64,000 bases of DNA, taken from NCBI RefSeq assembly GCF_007830265.1, contig NZ_VLKE01000001.1, positions 1,240,001-1,304,000 on the forward strand, given 5' to 3'. Under the pieces are notes generated by a model. That model ran no database searches, had not been told where the DNA came from, and worked only from the letters and a program-made list of their open reading frames with translations. This DNA comes from Micromonospora olivasterospora (lineage in GTDB: Bacteria > Actinomycetota > Actinomycetes > Mycobacteriales > Micromonosporaceae). Of this stretch, positions 1-7,702 are shown piece after piece. The translations under genes and the position numbers were made by a program. Numbering within the stretch: position 1 is the first letter of the stretch; every line of letters begins with the position of its first letter.

Positions 1-162
1 CCCGTCGGCGCCGACCACCACCGCCGAGTTGTTGGACATGTTCTGCGCCTTGAACGGCGCCACCTTCACCCCGCGGCGGTGCAGCCAGCGGCAGATCCCG
101 GCGGTGAGCACGCTCTTGCCCGCGTCGGAGGTCGTCCCGGCGACCAGCAGCCCCCCGCTCAC
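1..162 (-). CDS. cobQ: Cobyric acid synthase (CobQ/CbiP), N-terminal fragment
   Basis: Only the first 54 codons lie inside the window; the rest is beyond the left edge. The GTG start gives a P-loop, GTTSDAGKS, followed about 25 residues later by [12 protein letters not shown], the signature of the amidotransferase that amidates four side chains of adenosylcobyrinic a,c-diamide in the cobalamin pathway. The start is set by a 4-base GTGA overlap with the stop codon of the upstream cobD, which implies co-transcription and translational coupling. The family assignment is secure from this N-terminal motif; the C-terminal glutaminase domain cannot be seen here. Confidence 0.9.
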   Translation of the reverse strand, partial: MSGGLLVAGTTSDAGKSVLTAGICRWLHRRGVKVAPFKAQNMSNNSAVVVGADG

Positions 163-1181
163 CGGCCGGCCCCCTCGTGCGCGGCGGCGGCCCGCGTCAG
201 GGCGCGCCAGCCCCGGCGCCACACAACGCCGACCAGCCGACCGGCGGTGACCGGGTACGCGGCGGCCAGGCCGAGGGCGGCCAGCCCCACCGCGCCGGAG
301 ATCCGGGCGGCCCGCTTCAGGTGCCGCGCCTCCGGGCGGGGCCCGTCGCCGAGGAACGGCCGCACCTCCGACCGCCCGAAGTAGACGTTCCGACCCCCGA
401 GCCGTACGCCGAGCGCCCCCGCCATCGCCGCCTCGCACTGCCCAGCGTTCGGGCTCGGGTGGTCGTTGCGGTCCCGGCGCCACACCCGCCACGCCCGCGC
501 CCGGTCCCCGCGCGCGACGGGGGCGGCAACGATCGTGAGCAGCCCGGTCAGCCGGGCCGGCACCAGGTTGAGCAGGTCGTCCAGGCGGGCGGCCGGGGTG
601 CCGAAGCGCGCGTACCGGGGCGAGCGGTGGCCGACCATCGCGTCCAGGGTGTTGGCCGCCCGGTAGCCGAGCAGGCCGGGCAGCCCGGCGACCGCGCCCC
701 AGAACAGCGGCGCCACCACGGCGTCCGAGGTGTTCTCGGCGACGGACTCGACGGTGGCGCGGGCCAACTCCGGCTCGTCCAGGGTGGACGGGTCCCGGCC
801 GCAGAGGTGCCCCAGCCGGCCGCGGGCCGCCGGCAGGTCGCCGCCACGCAGCGCCCGCCCCATCAGCCCCGCCTCGCGGCGCAGCGTCCGGCCGCCGAGC
901 ACGGTCCAGGTGCCGGCGGCCACCAGCGCGGCCCGCCCGACCGGGTGCCGCCGGGTGGCGACCGCCGCGCCCGTCCCGACCAGCACCGGCACCCCCACGG
1001 CGAGCGCGGTGAACACGGCTCCGGCCGTGCGCTCCGGCCGGTACACCCGCCGCTCCAGGGCCCGGGCGGCCCGGCCGAAGCCGGCCACCGGATGCCAGCG
1101 GCGCGGATCGCCGAGGAGGAGGTCCAGGGCGTACCCGGCCACCAGTCCTGCCGAGTTCGCCACGGCCGTCGAATGCCGCAC
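159..1181 (-). CDS. cobD: Adenosylcobinamide-phosphate synthase CobD/CbiB
   Basis: A 340-residue integral membrane protein of the CobD/CbiB family, which attaches the aminopropanol arm to adenosylcobyric acid. Visible family signatures are [13 protein letters not shown] near residue 20, [18 protein letters not shown] around 140-160, [18 protein letters not shown] around 175-190 and [20 protein letters not shown] around 240-260. Several hydrophobic segments fit the multi-pass topology, and the length is normal. It is the upstream partner of cobQ, overlapping its start by 4 bases, so the two form a cobalamin-biosynthesis operon running off the left edge. No cobalamin riboswitch is recognisable in the short upstream region. 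Confidence 0.95.
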   Translation of the reverse strand: MRHSTAVANSAGLVAGYALDLLLGDPRRWHPVAGFGRAARALERRVYRPERTAGAVFTALAVGVPVLVGTGAAVATRRHPVGRAALVAAGTWTVLGGRTLRREAGLMGRALRGGDLPAARGRLGHLCGRDPSTLDEPELARATVESVAENTSDAVVAPLFWGAVAGLPGLLGYRAANTLDAMVGHRSPRYARFGTPAARLDDLLNLVPARLTGLLTIVAAPVARGDRARAWRVWRRDRNDHPSPNAGQCEAAMAGALGVRLGGRNVYFGRSEVRPFLGDGPRPEARHLKRAARISGAVGLAALGLAAAYPVTAGRLVGVVWRRGWRALTRAAAAHEGAGR

Positions 1182-1252
1182 CCGCCACCACCTCCGGCCG
1201 GCAGCCTAACCGGACCTCTCCCCCACGCCGCCCCCCAGGCCCCGACCTCTCC

Positions 1253-1317
1253 TCGGCGATCAAGAAGTTTGCGTCGGTCTTGATCTCCGCGACTGCCGCA
1301 AGGCTCTTGATCGCCGG
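1253..1317. repeat. Dispersed GATCAAGA palindrome, copy 1
   Basis: An imperfect inverted repeat between convergent cobD-side and ssb-side DNA. The left arm reads CGGCGATCAAGAAGTTTGCG and the right arm ends in CTCTTGATCGCCGG; the inner part of the right arm has diverged. The same arm sequence occurs at 25085-25148 and 30866-30928, so this is a repeat family in this genome rather than a chance hairpin. It could be a REP-like element or a bidirectional terminator. Confidence 0.75.
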
Positions 1318-1441
1318 ATGCGGGCGGGCAGATGGCCGGGGGCGGGCCGCCGCTGTCGATCGAGGGGTCGGGGTTCTGGCCTCACCGGTGGAGCCTGTCG
1401 GGCTGCCCCGTGCCGACCCGACAGGCGTCCGCGGCTGATCG

Positions 1442-2329
1442 TCAGGCGGGCACCGGGACCCGTCCGCCGGCCCGCCTACCCCCACGTTTCGCGGGCGCCC
1501 CGCCCGACTCCCCCGCGGAGGGTTCCGGCTCGTCCTGTCCAGCCCCGCCGGCCGGCTCGACGCCGTCGAGCTGTTCCGCGTCCGCGGGCAGCGGCGACAA
1601 GGGATCCGCCACGTCGCTCAGCTCGTCCAGGTCCTCGCCGTCGCCGAGTCCGCCGTCGTCCTCGGGGTCGTCGGGGGCCTCGTCCGCGTCGTCGACCCAG
1701 CCGCGGAGGGAGCCGACCCGGAGACCGACGAAGGACTCGGCCTCCGAGTCGTCGACAGCGACAGGGCCGCCGGGCAGGCCCCGCCCGGCCGACGGGGCGT
1801 CGAACGAGACGCGCGCCGGGTCGAAGCCGTTCCGCTCGAAGTCCTCGTCGAACGGGCGGTTATCCGGCGAGGCGGGCGCCTGCCCCTGCGGGACGCGCTC
1901 GGTCGGCTCGCCGTGCACCCGGCTCTCGGCCTCGGCGTCCTCCACCGTGCTGGTGGCCATGCTCGGCCGGTTGCGCAGGAACCGCGCCCGCCCTCGGGAC
2001 AGGTCGTGCCCGACCGCGACCGCCTCCAACTCGTACACGGTGCGGTGGTTGCCGGCGTCGTCGGTCCAGTCCCGGGTGTAGAGGCGCCCGACGACCACCA
2101 CCGGGTCGCCGACCATCACGGAGGAGGCGACCCCCTCGGCCAGCTTCCGCCAGCAGTTGACCCGTACGCGAAGGCTGTTGCCGTCGACCCACCGGCCGCT
2201 GTCCCGGTCGAGCCGGCGGGCGGTGGAGGCCACCTTGAAGTTGGCCACCAGCGTGTTGCTCTGGGTGGTGCGTCGCCACTCCGGGGTGGTCAGAACATTC
2301 CCGACAATCGTTACATAGGTATCGAACAT
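1442..2329 (-). CDS. ssb: Single-stranded DNA-binding protein with long acidic tail
   Basis: A 295-residue SSB. The OB-fold occupies roughly residues 1-115, from the N-terminal strand [12 protein letters not shown] through [12 protein letters not shown] and [11 protein letters not shown]. The start is the ATG behind a GGAGGG ribosome site; the frame stays open upstream but no SSB homology continues. Residues from about 150 are low-complexity and acidic (a D/E-rich run near 230-265), yet the extreme C-terminus is basic and proline-rich ([13 protein letters not shown]). The canonical acidic DDxPF tip that recruits replication partners is absent. It is therefore more likely an accessory SSB paralogue than the replicative one, though that is inference. 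Two DnaA-box-like sites lie about 100 bp upstream. Confidence 0.85.
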   Translation of the reverse strand: MFDTYVTIVGNVLTTPEWRRTTQSNTLVANFKVASTARRLDRDSGRWVDGNSLRVRVNCWRKLAEGVASSVMVGDPVVVVGRLYTRDWTDDAGNHRTVYELEAVAVGHDLSRGRARFLRNRPSMATSTVEDAEAESRVHGEPTERVPQGQAPASPDNRPFDEDFERNGFDPARVSFDAPSAGRGLPGGPVAVDDSEAESFVGLRVGSLRGWVDDADEAPDDPEDDGGLGDGEDLDELSDVADPLSPLPADAEQLDGVEPAGGAGQDEPEPSAGESGGAPAKRGGRRAGGRVPVPA

Positions 2330-2423
2330 CGTCCCTCCAGGGGATCCAGGCGTGCCGTGGCGAGTCGACTCACCGGCGAGCCTTGCCGCCGCGACGCCGC
2401 ACCGCCACCAGCGACCGGCGACC

Positions 2424-2451
2424 TGTGGACGACGGGGCCGGCTGTGGACAA
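2424..2451. promoter_or_regulatory. Pair of DnaA-box-like 9-mers upstream of ssb
   Basis: TGTGGACGA (2424-2432) and TGTGGACAA (2443-2451) lie 19 bp apart in the same orientation. The second is the exact complement of the actinobacterial DnaA box TTGTCCACA; the first differs by one base. They sit in the divergent region between ssb and the RaiA-like operon. With only two boxes this is a possible DnaA-regulated promoter rather than an origin. Confidence 0.45.
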
Positions 2452-2587
2452 CCGCCTGATCAAGGTCCCGGTGTGCTAACCGAAGATCCCGGCGGGTGGA
2501 CGGGAAGGGGTGTTTCCGCGGGCGCCGCGCCTGGGTACGGCTCTGGTCAACCGAATCTGGCAACCGAAGCGACGAGAAGGGCCACGG

Positions 2588-2647
2588 ATGATGACTGGAC
2601 CGCGTACGACCGGCACCCTCCACAACGAGGGCGGGGCGCGCCGATGA
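2588..2647 (+). CDS. 19-codon upstream ORF coupled to the RaiA-like gene
   Basis: A short ORF starting ATG ATG behind a strong GAGAAGG ribosome site (2574-2580). It ends in a TGA that overlaps the ATG of the next gene (ATGA at 2644-2647). The peptide (MMTGPRTTGTLHNEGG and three more residues) has no recognisable family. Both the strong Shine-Dalgarno and the exact 4-base overlap suggest a translated leader that delivers ribosomes to the weaker downstream start. Nothing shows it makes a functional peptide. Confidence 0.45.
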   Translation: MMTGPRTTGTLHNEGGARR

Positions 2648-3063
2648 GCGCCGTGACGAATCCCGCGACCGTGGCGGAGTGCCTGCGCGTCGGCGCGGGG
2701 TTCACGCAGGGCGACCGGAACTGGATCGCCGAGCGGTTCGCCACCCTCGATGCCAGACTGGCCGGCTTCCACGCCGACGCCACCGAGCTGGAGGTCTCGG
2801 TGAAGGACCGGAACGCCCGGGGGCAGAAGGTCACGCTGGAGTGCTGGATTGCCGGCCGGCAGCGGATCGTGACCACCTCCACGGAGGAGGACCTGCACAC
2901 GGCGCTCAACGACGTCCGCGACGACCTGCGCCGGCGGCTCAACGACGCCAAGACCCGGCAGGAGCCCCGCAGCAACAAGCACATCCGCGAGCTCGGCCAG
3001 CCCGAGGTCGGAGCGGGCGAGGGCGGGGCCGACCTGGCCCGCGGGGACGCCGAGCCGACCTGA
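2644..3063 (+). CDS. RaiA/HPF-like ribosome-associated protein
   Basis: A 139-residue protein. The N-terminal half contains an alternating strand pattern (ELEVSVKDRNARGQKVTLECWIAG) followed by a helix rich in Asp/Arg (HTALNDVRDDLRRRLNDAK). This is the beta-beta-alpha arrangement of the RaiA/hibernation-promoting-factor N-domain, which binds the 30S subunit in stationary phase. The long C-terminal dimerisation domain of long HPFs is missing; the last 35 residues are polar and glycine-rich. The ATG at 2644 was chosen because it overlaps the stop of the small upstream ORF and follows a GAGGG sequence. The family call is from pattern only and moderately certain. Confidence 0.6.
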   Translation: MSAVTNPATVAECLRVGAGFTQGDRNWIAERFATLDARLAGFHADATELEVSVKDRNARGQKVTLECWIAGRQRIVTTSTEEDLHTALNDVRDDLRRRLNDAKTRQEPRSNKHIRELGQPEVGAGEGGADLARGDAEPT

Positions 3064-3166
3064 CCAGGACCGGCGACGGTGGGGCTCCGGCATCCCCGGT
3101 AGGCGGATGCCCCACTTTCCCCGGCGGGGCTACCGACGGGTAGGCGCGGGGCGTACCGTCGCGGTC

Positions 3167-4216
3167 GTGGAACCGGACGTGCTGGGGCCGCCCTACGAGC
3201 GGCAGACGATCGACCTGGGCACCGACGACGAGGGCCCCGTCGTCGCGACCCTGGTCCGCCGGCGGGCCGACCGCCCGACCCGCCGGGCGGTGCTCTACGT
3301 GCACGGCTACGTCGACTACTTCTTCCAGACCCACCTGGCCGACTTCTTCGCCGAGCGGGGCTGGGACTTCTACGCACTCGACCTGCGCAAGTACGGCCGC
3401 AGCCTGCTGCCGCACCAGACTCCCAACTTCTGCCGCGACCTCGGCGACTACTTCCCCGAGCTGGACGCCGCCGCGAAGATCGTCCGTGACGGCGACGGCC
3501 ACGACACGCTGCTCGCCATGGGCCACTCCACCGGCGGCCTGATCCTGTCGCTCTGGTCGCACGCCCGCCGCGACGCCGGCCTGGTCGACGGGCTCTTCCT
3601 CAACAGCCCCTTCTTCGACATCAAGGCTCCCTGGCTGGTGCGCCGGCCCCTCGCGGCCGCCGTCTCCCGCCTGGGCCGCAGGGCGCCGCGCCGTGCCCTC
3701 CCCATCGGCCTGGGCACCGTGTACGGCGAGAGCCTGCACGCCGAACACCGGGGCGAGTGGACGTACGACCTGGCCTGGAAGCCGCTCGCCGGGTTCCCGG
3801 TCCGGGTCGGCTGGCTGGACGCGGTCCGCACCGCCCAGCGCCAACTGCGCGCCGGCCTCGAGATCCCGGTGCCGGTGCTGGTCGCCTGCTCCACCCGCAC
3901 CTACCGGGGCAGCAGGTGGCACGACTCGGCGGCCCTCGCCGACGCCGTGCTGGACGTGGAGCACATCGTGCGCTGGGCGCCCCGCCTCGGCCGGCACGTC
4001 ACCCTGGCCCGCTTCGACGGCGGCCTGCACGACCTGACGCTGTCCGGCCCCACCGTGCGGGAGAAGGTCTTCGCGGAGGTGGGCCGGTGGGCGGAGGCGC
4101 TCCTCGCCGCCGGGCCGACCGCCCCGGTTCCCGCCAGTCGTCAGCCGACCGGGGAACCGGACGGAACGGACACCGCCGGCGAGCCGAGGCAGGCCGACGC
4201 CACCGCCCAGGGGTGA
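3167..4216 (+). CDS. Alpha/beta hydrolase (serine aminopeptidase S33-like)
   Basis: About 349 residues from the GTG at 3167 (an in-frame ATG at 3107 would add 20 residues without family resemblance). The fold signatures are visible in order: the strand and oxyanion motif AVLYVHGYVDYFF, the nucleophile elbow GHSTG, the lid region SPFFDIKAPW, and a late FDGGLHDL carrying the probable catalytic His. This resembles monoacylglycerol-lipase or lysophospholipase-type hydrolases of the S33 group. No signal peptide is seen, so it is probably cytosolic; the substrate is unknown. The C-terminal 40 residues are disordered. It stands alone between the RaiA-like gene and the tRNA. Confidence 0.8.
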   Translation: MEPDVLGPPYERQTIDLGTDDEGPVVATLVRRRADRPTRRAVLYVHGYVDYFFQTHLADFFAERGWDFYALDLRKYGRSLLPHQTPNFCRDLGDYFPELDAAAKIVRDGDGHDTLLAMGHSTGGLILSLWSHARRDAGLVDGLFLNSPFFDIKAPWLVRRPLAAAVSRLGRRAPRRALPIGLGTVYGESLHAEHRGEWTYDLAWKPLAGFPVRVGWLDAVRTAQRQLRAGLEIPVPVLVACSTRTYRGSRWHDSAALADAVLDVEHIVRWAPRLGRHVTLARFDGGLHDLTLSGPTVREKVFAEVGRWAEALLAAGPTAPVPASRQPTGEPDGTDTAGEPRQADATAQG

Positions 4217-4347
4217 CCCGAGCGGGGCTGAAACGGGGATGCCCGGCGAGGGCGGGACGTGCGACGCTGTGCGGGCGCCGAGGGCCGCCCCGTTGCACCC
4301 TTCCGCGCCGCTTCGGCGGTACCCTCTTGGCGCGACACGCACGACGC

Positions 4348-4420
4348 GCGCCCGTAGCTCAGCGGATAGAGCAGGGGACTTCTAATCCCAAGGCCGCAGG
4401 TTCGAATCCTGCCGGGCGCA
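4348..4420 (+). tRNA. tRNA-Arg (anticodon TCT)
   Basis: A 73-nt tRNA. The acceptor stem GCGCCCG (4348-4354) pairs with CGGGCGC (4413-4419) followed by A; CCA is not encoded. The D-loop AGCTCAGCGGATAGAGC and the T-arm GGTTCGAATCC are standard. The anticodon loop CTTCTAA places TCT at positions 34-36, reading AGA. The outer pair of the anticodon stem (G27-A43) is mismatched. An integrase begins about 70 bp downstream on the same strand, so this tRNA is the likely attachment site of the following island; no second copy of its 3' end was found by eye. Confidence 0.95.
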
Positions 4421-4488
4421 CAGGCACTTCTCTAACTTGACCGGCTCGCGTGGGGCTATTCGTGGTGCGAGCGAGCTACGGTGGCCCC

Positions 4489-5973
4489 GTGGCAGCCTCG
4501 AATGGACGTAGCAAGCGCCAGCGCGGCGAGATCGAAACCCTGCCCAGCGGGTCACTGCGCGTGAAGGTCTATGCCGGCGTCGATCCGATCAGCGGGAAGC
4601 GGCACTACCTCACCGAGACCATCCCCGCCGGCCGTACGGCGGCCAAGGAAGCGGAGAAGGTGCGTACCCGGCTGCTGGCCCAGGTGGACGAGCGGCGCAA
4701 CCCGCGCACACGCGCGACGCTCGACCAACTCCTAGACCGGTGGCTTGAGGTCGCCGACATCGAGGCCACCACCCGCATGGGCTACGTGAACAAGCTCAAC
4801 AAACACGTCCGGCCGGTCCTCGGCAAGCTGCCCGTTGGCCGGCTCGACGCCGAGACCTTGGAATCGTTCTACGCGAGCCTGCGCCGCTGCCGGGACTGGT
4901 GCGGCGGCAAGGCGTACGTCAAGCACCGGGTAGAGGGCGACCACCGATGCACCGCGAAGTGTCAGCCGCACGTCTGCAAGCCGCTCAGCCCTTCATCCGT
5001 GCGGCAGATCCACTGGATTCTGAGCGGTGCGCTGAGCCGCGCCGTCCGGTGGCGCTGGATCGCCGTCAACCCCGCCGGGCAGGCTGAACCACCCGCGCCG
5101 CCCCATCCCGATCCGCAGCCACCGAATCCGGCCGATGCCGCACGCATCATCAACGAGGCATGGCGCGACCCAGACTGGGGCGCGCTCATCTGGCTGGCCA
5201 TGACCACCGGCGCCCGCCGCGGTGAGCTGTGCGCGCTGCGCTGGCACCACCTCGACCTGGCCGCCGGCGTGCTGACGCTGCGGCGCAGTGCCTACCTCGA
5301 CGACAACGGCGAGGTGCAGGAGAAGGACACCAAGACTCACCAGCAACGGCGCGTTGCGCTCGATCCCGAGACCATCGAAGTGCTCACCGAGCTGCACGCC
5401 CGGTACGCCGATCGCCTGGCGCAGCTCGACGCAACGGCCGACCCTGCTGATTACGTCTTCTCCCCCGAGCCAGACAACAGCCGGGGCTACCGGCCCGACA
5501 CCATCACCCAGCGATACGGCCGGCTCGCCAAGCGGCTCGGCACCGATAGCCACCTTCATGCCCTGCGCCACTACTCGGCAACTGAGCTGATCAACGCTGG
5601 CGTTGACGTGCGGACCGTCGCCGGCCGGCTCGGTCACGGTGGCGGTGGCACCACCACCCTGCGGGTTTACGCGGCATGGCTGTCGGAGTCCGACCAGCGG
5701 GCCGCCGGAACACTGGCTGCTCGGATGCCGCCGCGCCCGCTCGCGGCGACTCAGCGCACGAGCAGCCCGTACCAGACGATCGCTGTCGAGCTGCGCGAGC
5801 AGATCGCGGATGGGCGACTGCGGGCCGGCGACCAGTTCCCCACGGTTACCGAGCTGGCTGCGACGCACAGCGTCTCGGTTGGCACCGCTCACCGTGCCGT
5901 GGCGCTGCTGACGGCGGAAGGTTTGGTGAGCGTTGCCCGAGGCCGCCGCGCGACCGTGGCCCATGTCGAGTGA
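4489..5973 (+). CDS. int: Tyrosine recombinase/integrase with C-terminal GntR winged helix
   Basis: A 494-residue protein from GTG 4489. An N-terminal AP2-like arm domain (IETLPSGSLRVKVYAGVD) is followed by a SAM-like core-binding domain with a Cys cluster (C134, C138, C154, C158, C163). The tyrosine-recombinase catalytic domain has R243 (TGARRGE), K282, H357-x-x-R360 (HALRH), H383 (LGHG) and Y394 (RVYAAW). Residues about 427-490 then form a GntR-type winged helix (YQTIAVELREQIADGRLRAGDQFPTVTELA). This fused tail is not part of the standard integrase and could bind att DNA or self-regulate. It lies directly after tRNA-Arg and before a type III restriction system, so it probably mobilised that island. 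Confidence 0.92.
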   Translation: MAASNGRSKRQRGEIETLPSGSLRVKVYAGVDPISGKRHYLTETIPAGRTAAKEAEKVRTRLLAQVDERRNPRTRATLDQLLDRWLEVADIEATTRMGYVNKLNKHVRPVLGKLPVGRLDAETLESFYASLRRCRDWCGGKAYVKHRVEGDHRCTAKCQPHVCKPLSPSSVRQIHWILSGALSRAVRWRWIAVNPAGQAEPPAPPHPDPQPPNPADAARIINEAWRDPDWGALIWLAMTTGARRGELCALRWHHLDLAAGVLTLRRSAYLDDNGEVQEKDTKTHQQRRVALDPETIEVLTELHARYADRLAQLDATADPADYVFSPEPDNSRGYRPDTITQRYGRLAKRLGTDSHLHALRHYSATELINAGVDVRTVAGRLGHGGGGTTTLRVYAAWLSESDQRAAGTLAARMPPRPLAATQRTSSPYQTIAVELREQIADGRLRAGDQFPTVTELAATHSVSVGTAHRAVALLTAEGLVSVARGRRATVAHVE

Positions 5974-6118
5974 CGCTGCCCGCGAGGGGCTTGCGGCTTG
6001 CCGGTCAGGACCTCTGGCCGGCAGCACCCGCCCAAAGCCCCACCGAGGGCCAAACACTGCCTTCTGTCCCGCGTCGCCTTGCCGATAGGCTCGCAGGACG
6101 CAGAGAGTGGAGTAGAAC

Positions 6119-7702
6119 ATGAGCGGCCGTCTGACTCTGTCGTGGGTCAACAAGGACAAGGCACTTGTGCCAACAGACGATGGCAGCTACCAGTGGGTTG
6201 AGCGCGACGATCCCCGCGTAACGGAGGTTCGCCTGCTGCAACAGCGAGAGCGCGTCGGCGACGTCACAGACGGCCCTGAGGACAACCTCCTGATCCGCGG
6301 GGATAGTTATGACGCCCTCCACGCACTGGCCCGAACGCCTGAATACGCGGCGCGCTACAGGGGAAAGGTTAACCTCGTCTATATTGACCCGCCGTTCAAT
6401 ACCAATCAGGCGTTCGAGGACTACGAAGACTCACTGGAGCACTCCGTCTGGCTCGGAATGATGCGCGAGCGCCTTCTACTCGTCCGAGATCTTCTGGCCG
6501 ACGGCGGGTCCGTCTGGGTACATCTTGACGATGCCGAGGTGGCGTATTGCCGGGTCTTGATGGACGAGATTTTCGGCCGAGCGAATTTTATTGCTACGGT
6601 CGTTTGGAAGCGCCGCAACGATCCAAGAAATACCGCTACCCACATCTCAGCCGATCACGACTTTATTCTCTGCTACGCCAAAGAATTAGGATCTACCAAG
6701 TTCCAGCACCTGCCTCGGACGGAGGCGATGGACTCCGCTTACGTCAATCCTGACGGAGATCTGCGTGGCCCCTGGAGGCGGGGTGACCTGGCAGCCCGCA
6801 ACTTCTATTCTAAGGGCCTCTATCCCGTAACTACGCCTAGCGGCCGTCTCATTGCCGGCCCGCCATCCGGAAGCTACTGGCGGGTGTCGGAGGACGAGCT
6901 CAAGCGTTTGGACGCGGATGGTCGCATTTACTGGGGTCCTGACGGAAGTAGCAGGCCTTACCTCAAGCGATATCTAAGCGAGGTCAAGGGTGGCCGTGTG
7001 CCCTCATCGGTCTGGCATCCCGAAGAGGTAGGCTTTGTCCGCAACGGCAAGGAGGAAGTCCGAGCCCTTGTGGGGGACGTCTTTGCTACCCCCAAACCCG
7101 AGCGACTTCTTGAAAGGGTAATCCAGATCGCCACCCGGCCGGGTGACGTCGTCTTGGACTGCTTTGCCGGCTCTGGCACTACTGGGGCAGTTGCGCAAAA
7201 GCTTAACCGGAAGTGGGTCCTAGTTGAGGCGTCGTCGCTAACGGTTGAGAAGTTCACAAAGCCACGGCTCGAAAAGGTCGTTTGCGGCGAAGATAAGGGA
7301 GGCGTCACTAAGGACGTCTCCTGGGATGGCGGAGGCGGCTTTCGCGTGCTTGAAATCGGACCCTCGCTCTACGAGAGGTTCGGGAGCAGACTCCTGCTCG
7401 CCGACTGGGCGAAAGGCGAGGAGTTCTCGCGGGCCGTCGCAGCGCAGCTTCGCTTCGCATACAAAGCAGATGGTCCATTCTGCGGAAGCAAGGGGCGGAC
7501 TCGCCTCGCCGTGATTGACGGCGTAGCCGACGACGTTGTCGTGCGTTCTGTCGTGTCGCACCTCGAAGAGGAAGAGCGTGTCACTATCGTGGCGAAAGGT
7601 GCAAGCCCGGAGGCAGCGGAAACACTAGCCTGGGTTTCAAAGGGCTCCCGCCTCCTTAAGGCGCCCGCCGACTTGACTCGCAGTGGGAGAGTCGTCCGAT
7701 GA
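6119..7702 (+). CDS. mod: Type III restriction-modification DNA methyltransferase (Mod)
   Basis: A 527-residue beta-class N6-adenine (or N4-cytosine) methyltransferase. The catalytic motif IV DPPFN (residues 90-94) precedes the SAM-binding motif I LDCFAGSGTTG (346-356), the circular order typical of type III Mod subunits; between them lies the target-recognition region. Mod also methylates without its partner. The stop overlaps the start of res by 4 bases (ATGA). The DNA is clearly lower in GC than its neighbours and contains a TTA leucine codon (6686-6688), rare in high-GC actinomycetes and decoded by the bldA tRNA in Streptomyces. Both signs indicate horizontal acquisition. Confidence 0.9.
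   Translation: MSGRLTLSWVNKDKALVPTDDGSYQWVERDDPRVTEVRLLQQRERVGDVTDGPEDNLLIRGDSYDALHALARTPEYAARYRGKVNLVYIDPPFNTNQAFEDYEDSLEHSVWLGMMRERLLLVRDLLADGGSVWVHLDDAEVAYCRVLMDEIFGRANFIATVVWKRRNDPRNTATHISADHDFILCYAKELGSTKFQHLPRTEAMDSAYVNPDGDLRGPWRRGDLAARNFYSKGLYPVTTPSGRLIAGPPSGSYWRVSEDELKRLDADGRIYWGPDGSSRPYLKRYLSEVKGGRVPSSVWHPEEVGFVRNGKEEVRALVGDVFATPKPERLLERVIQIATRPGDVVLDCFAGSGTTGAVAQKLNRKWVLVEASSLTVEKFTKPRLEKVVCGEDKGGVTKDVSWDGGGGFRVLEIGPSLYERFGSRLLLADWAKGEEFSRAVAAQLRFAYKADGPFCGSKGRTRLAVIDGVADDVVVRSVVSHLEEEERVTIVAKGASPEAAETLAWVSKGSRLLKAPADLTRSGRVVR

Noticed and set aside
177-1283. Long plus-strand frame opposite cobD
   Set aside because: Antisense shadow of cobD with low-complexity Pro/Arg/Gly composition and no ribosome site.
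2424-2451. Replication origin
   Set aside because: Only two DnaA-like boxes, no dnaA/dnaN neighbours and no AT-rich unwinding region.
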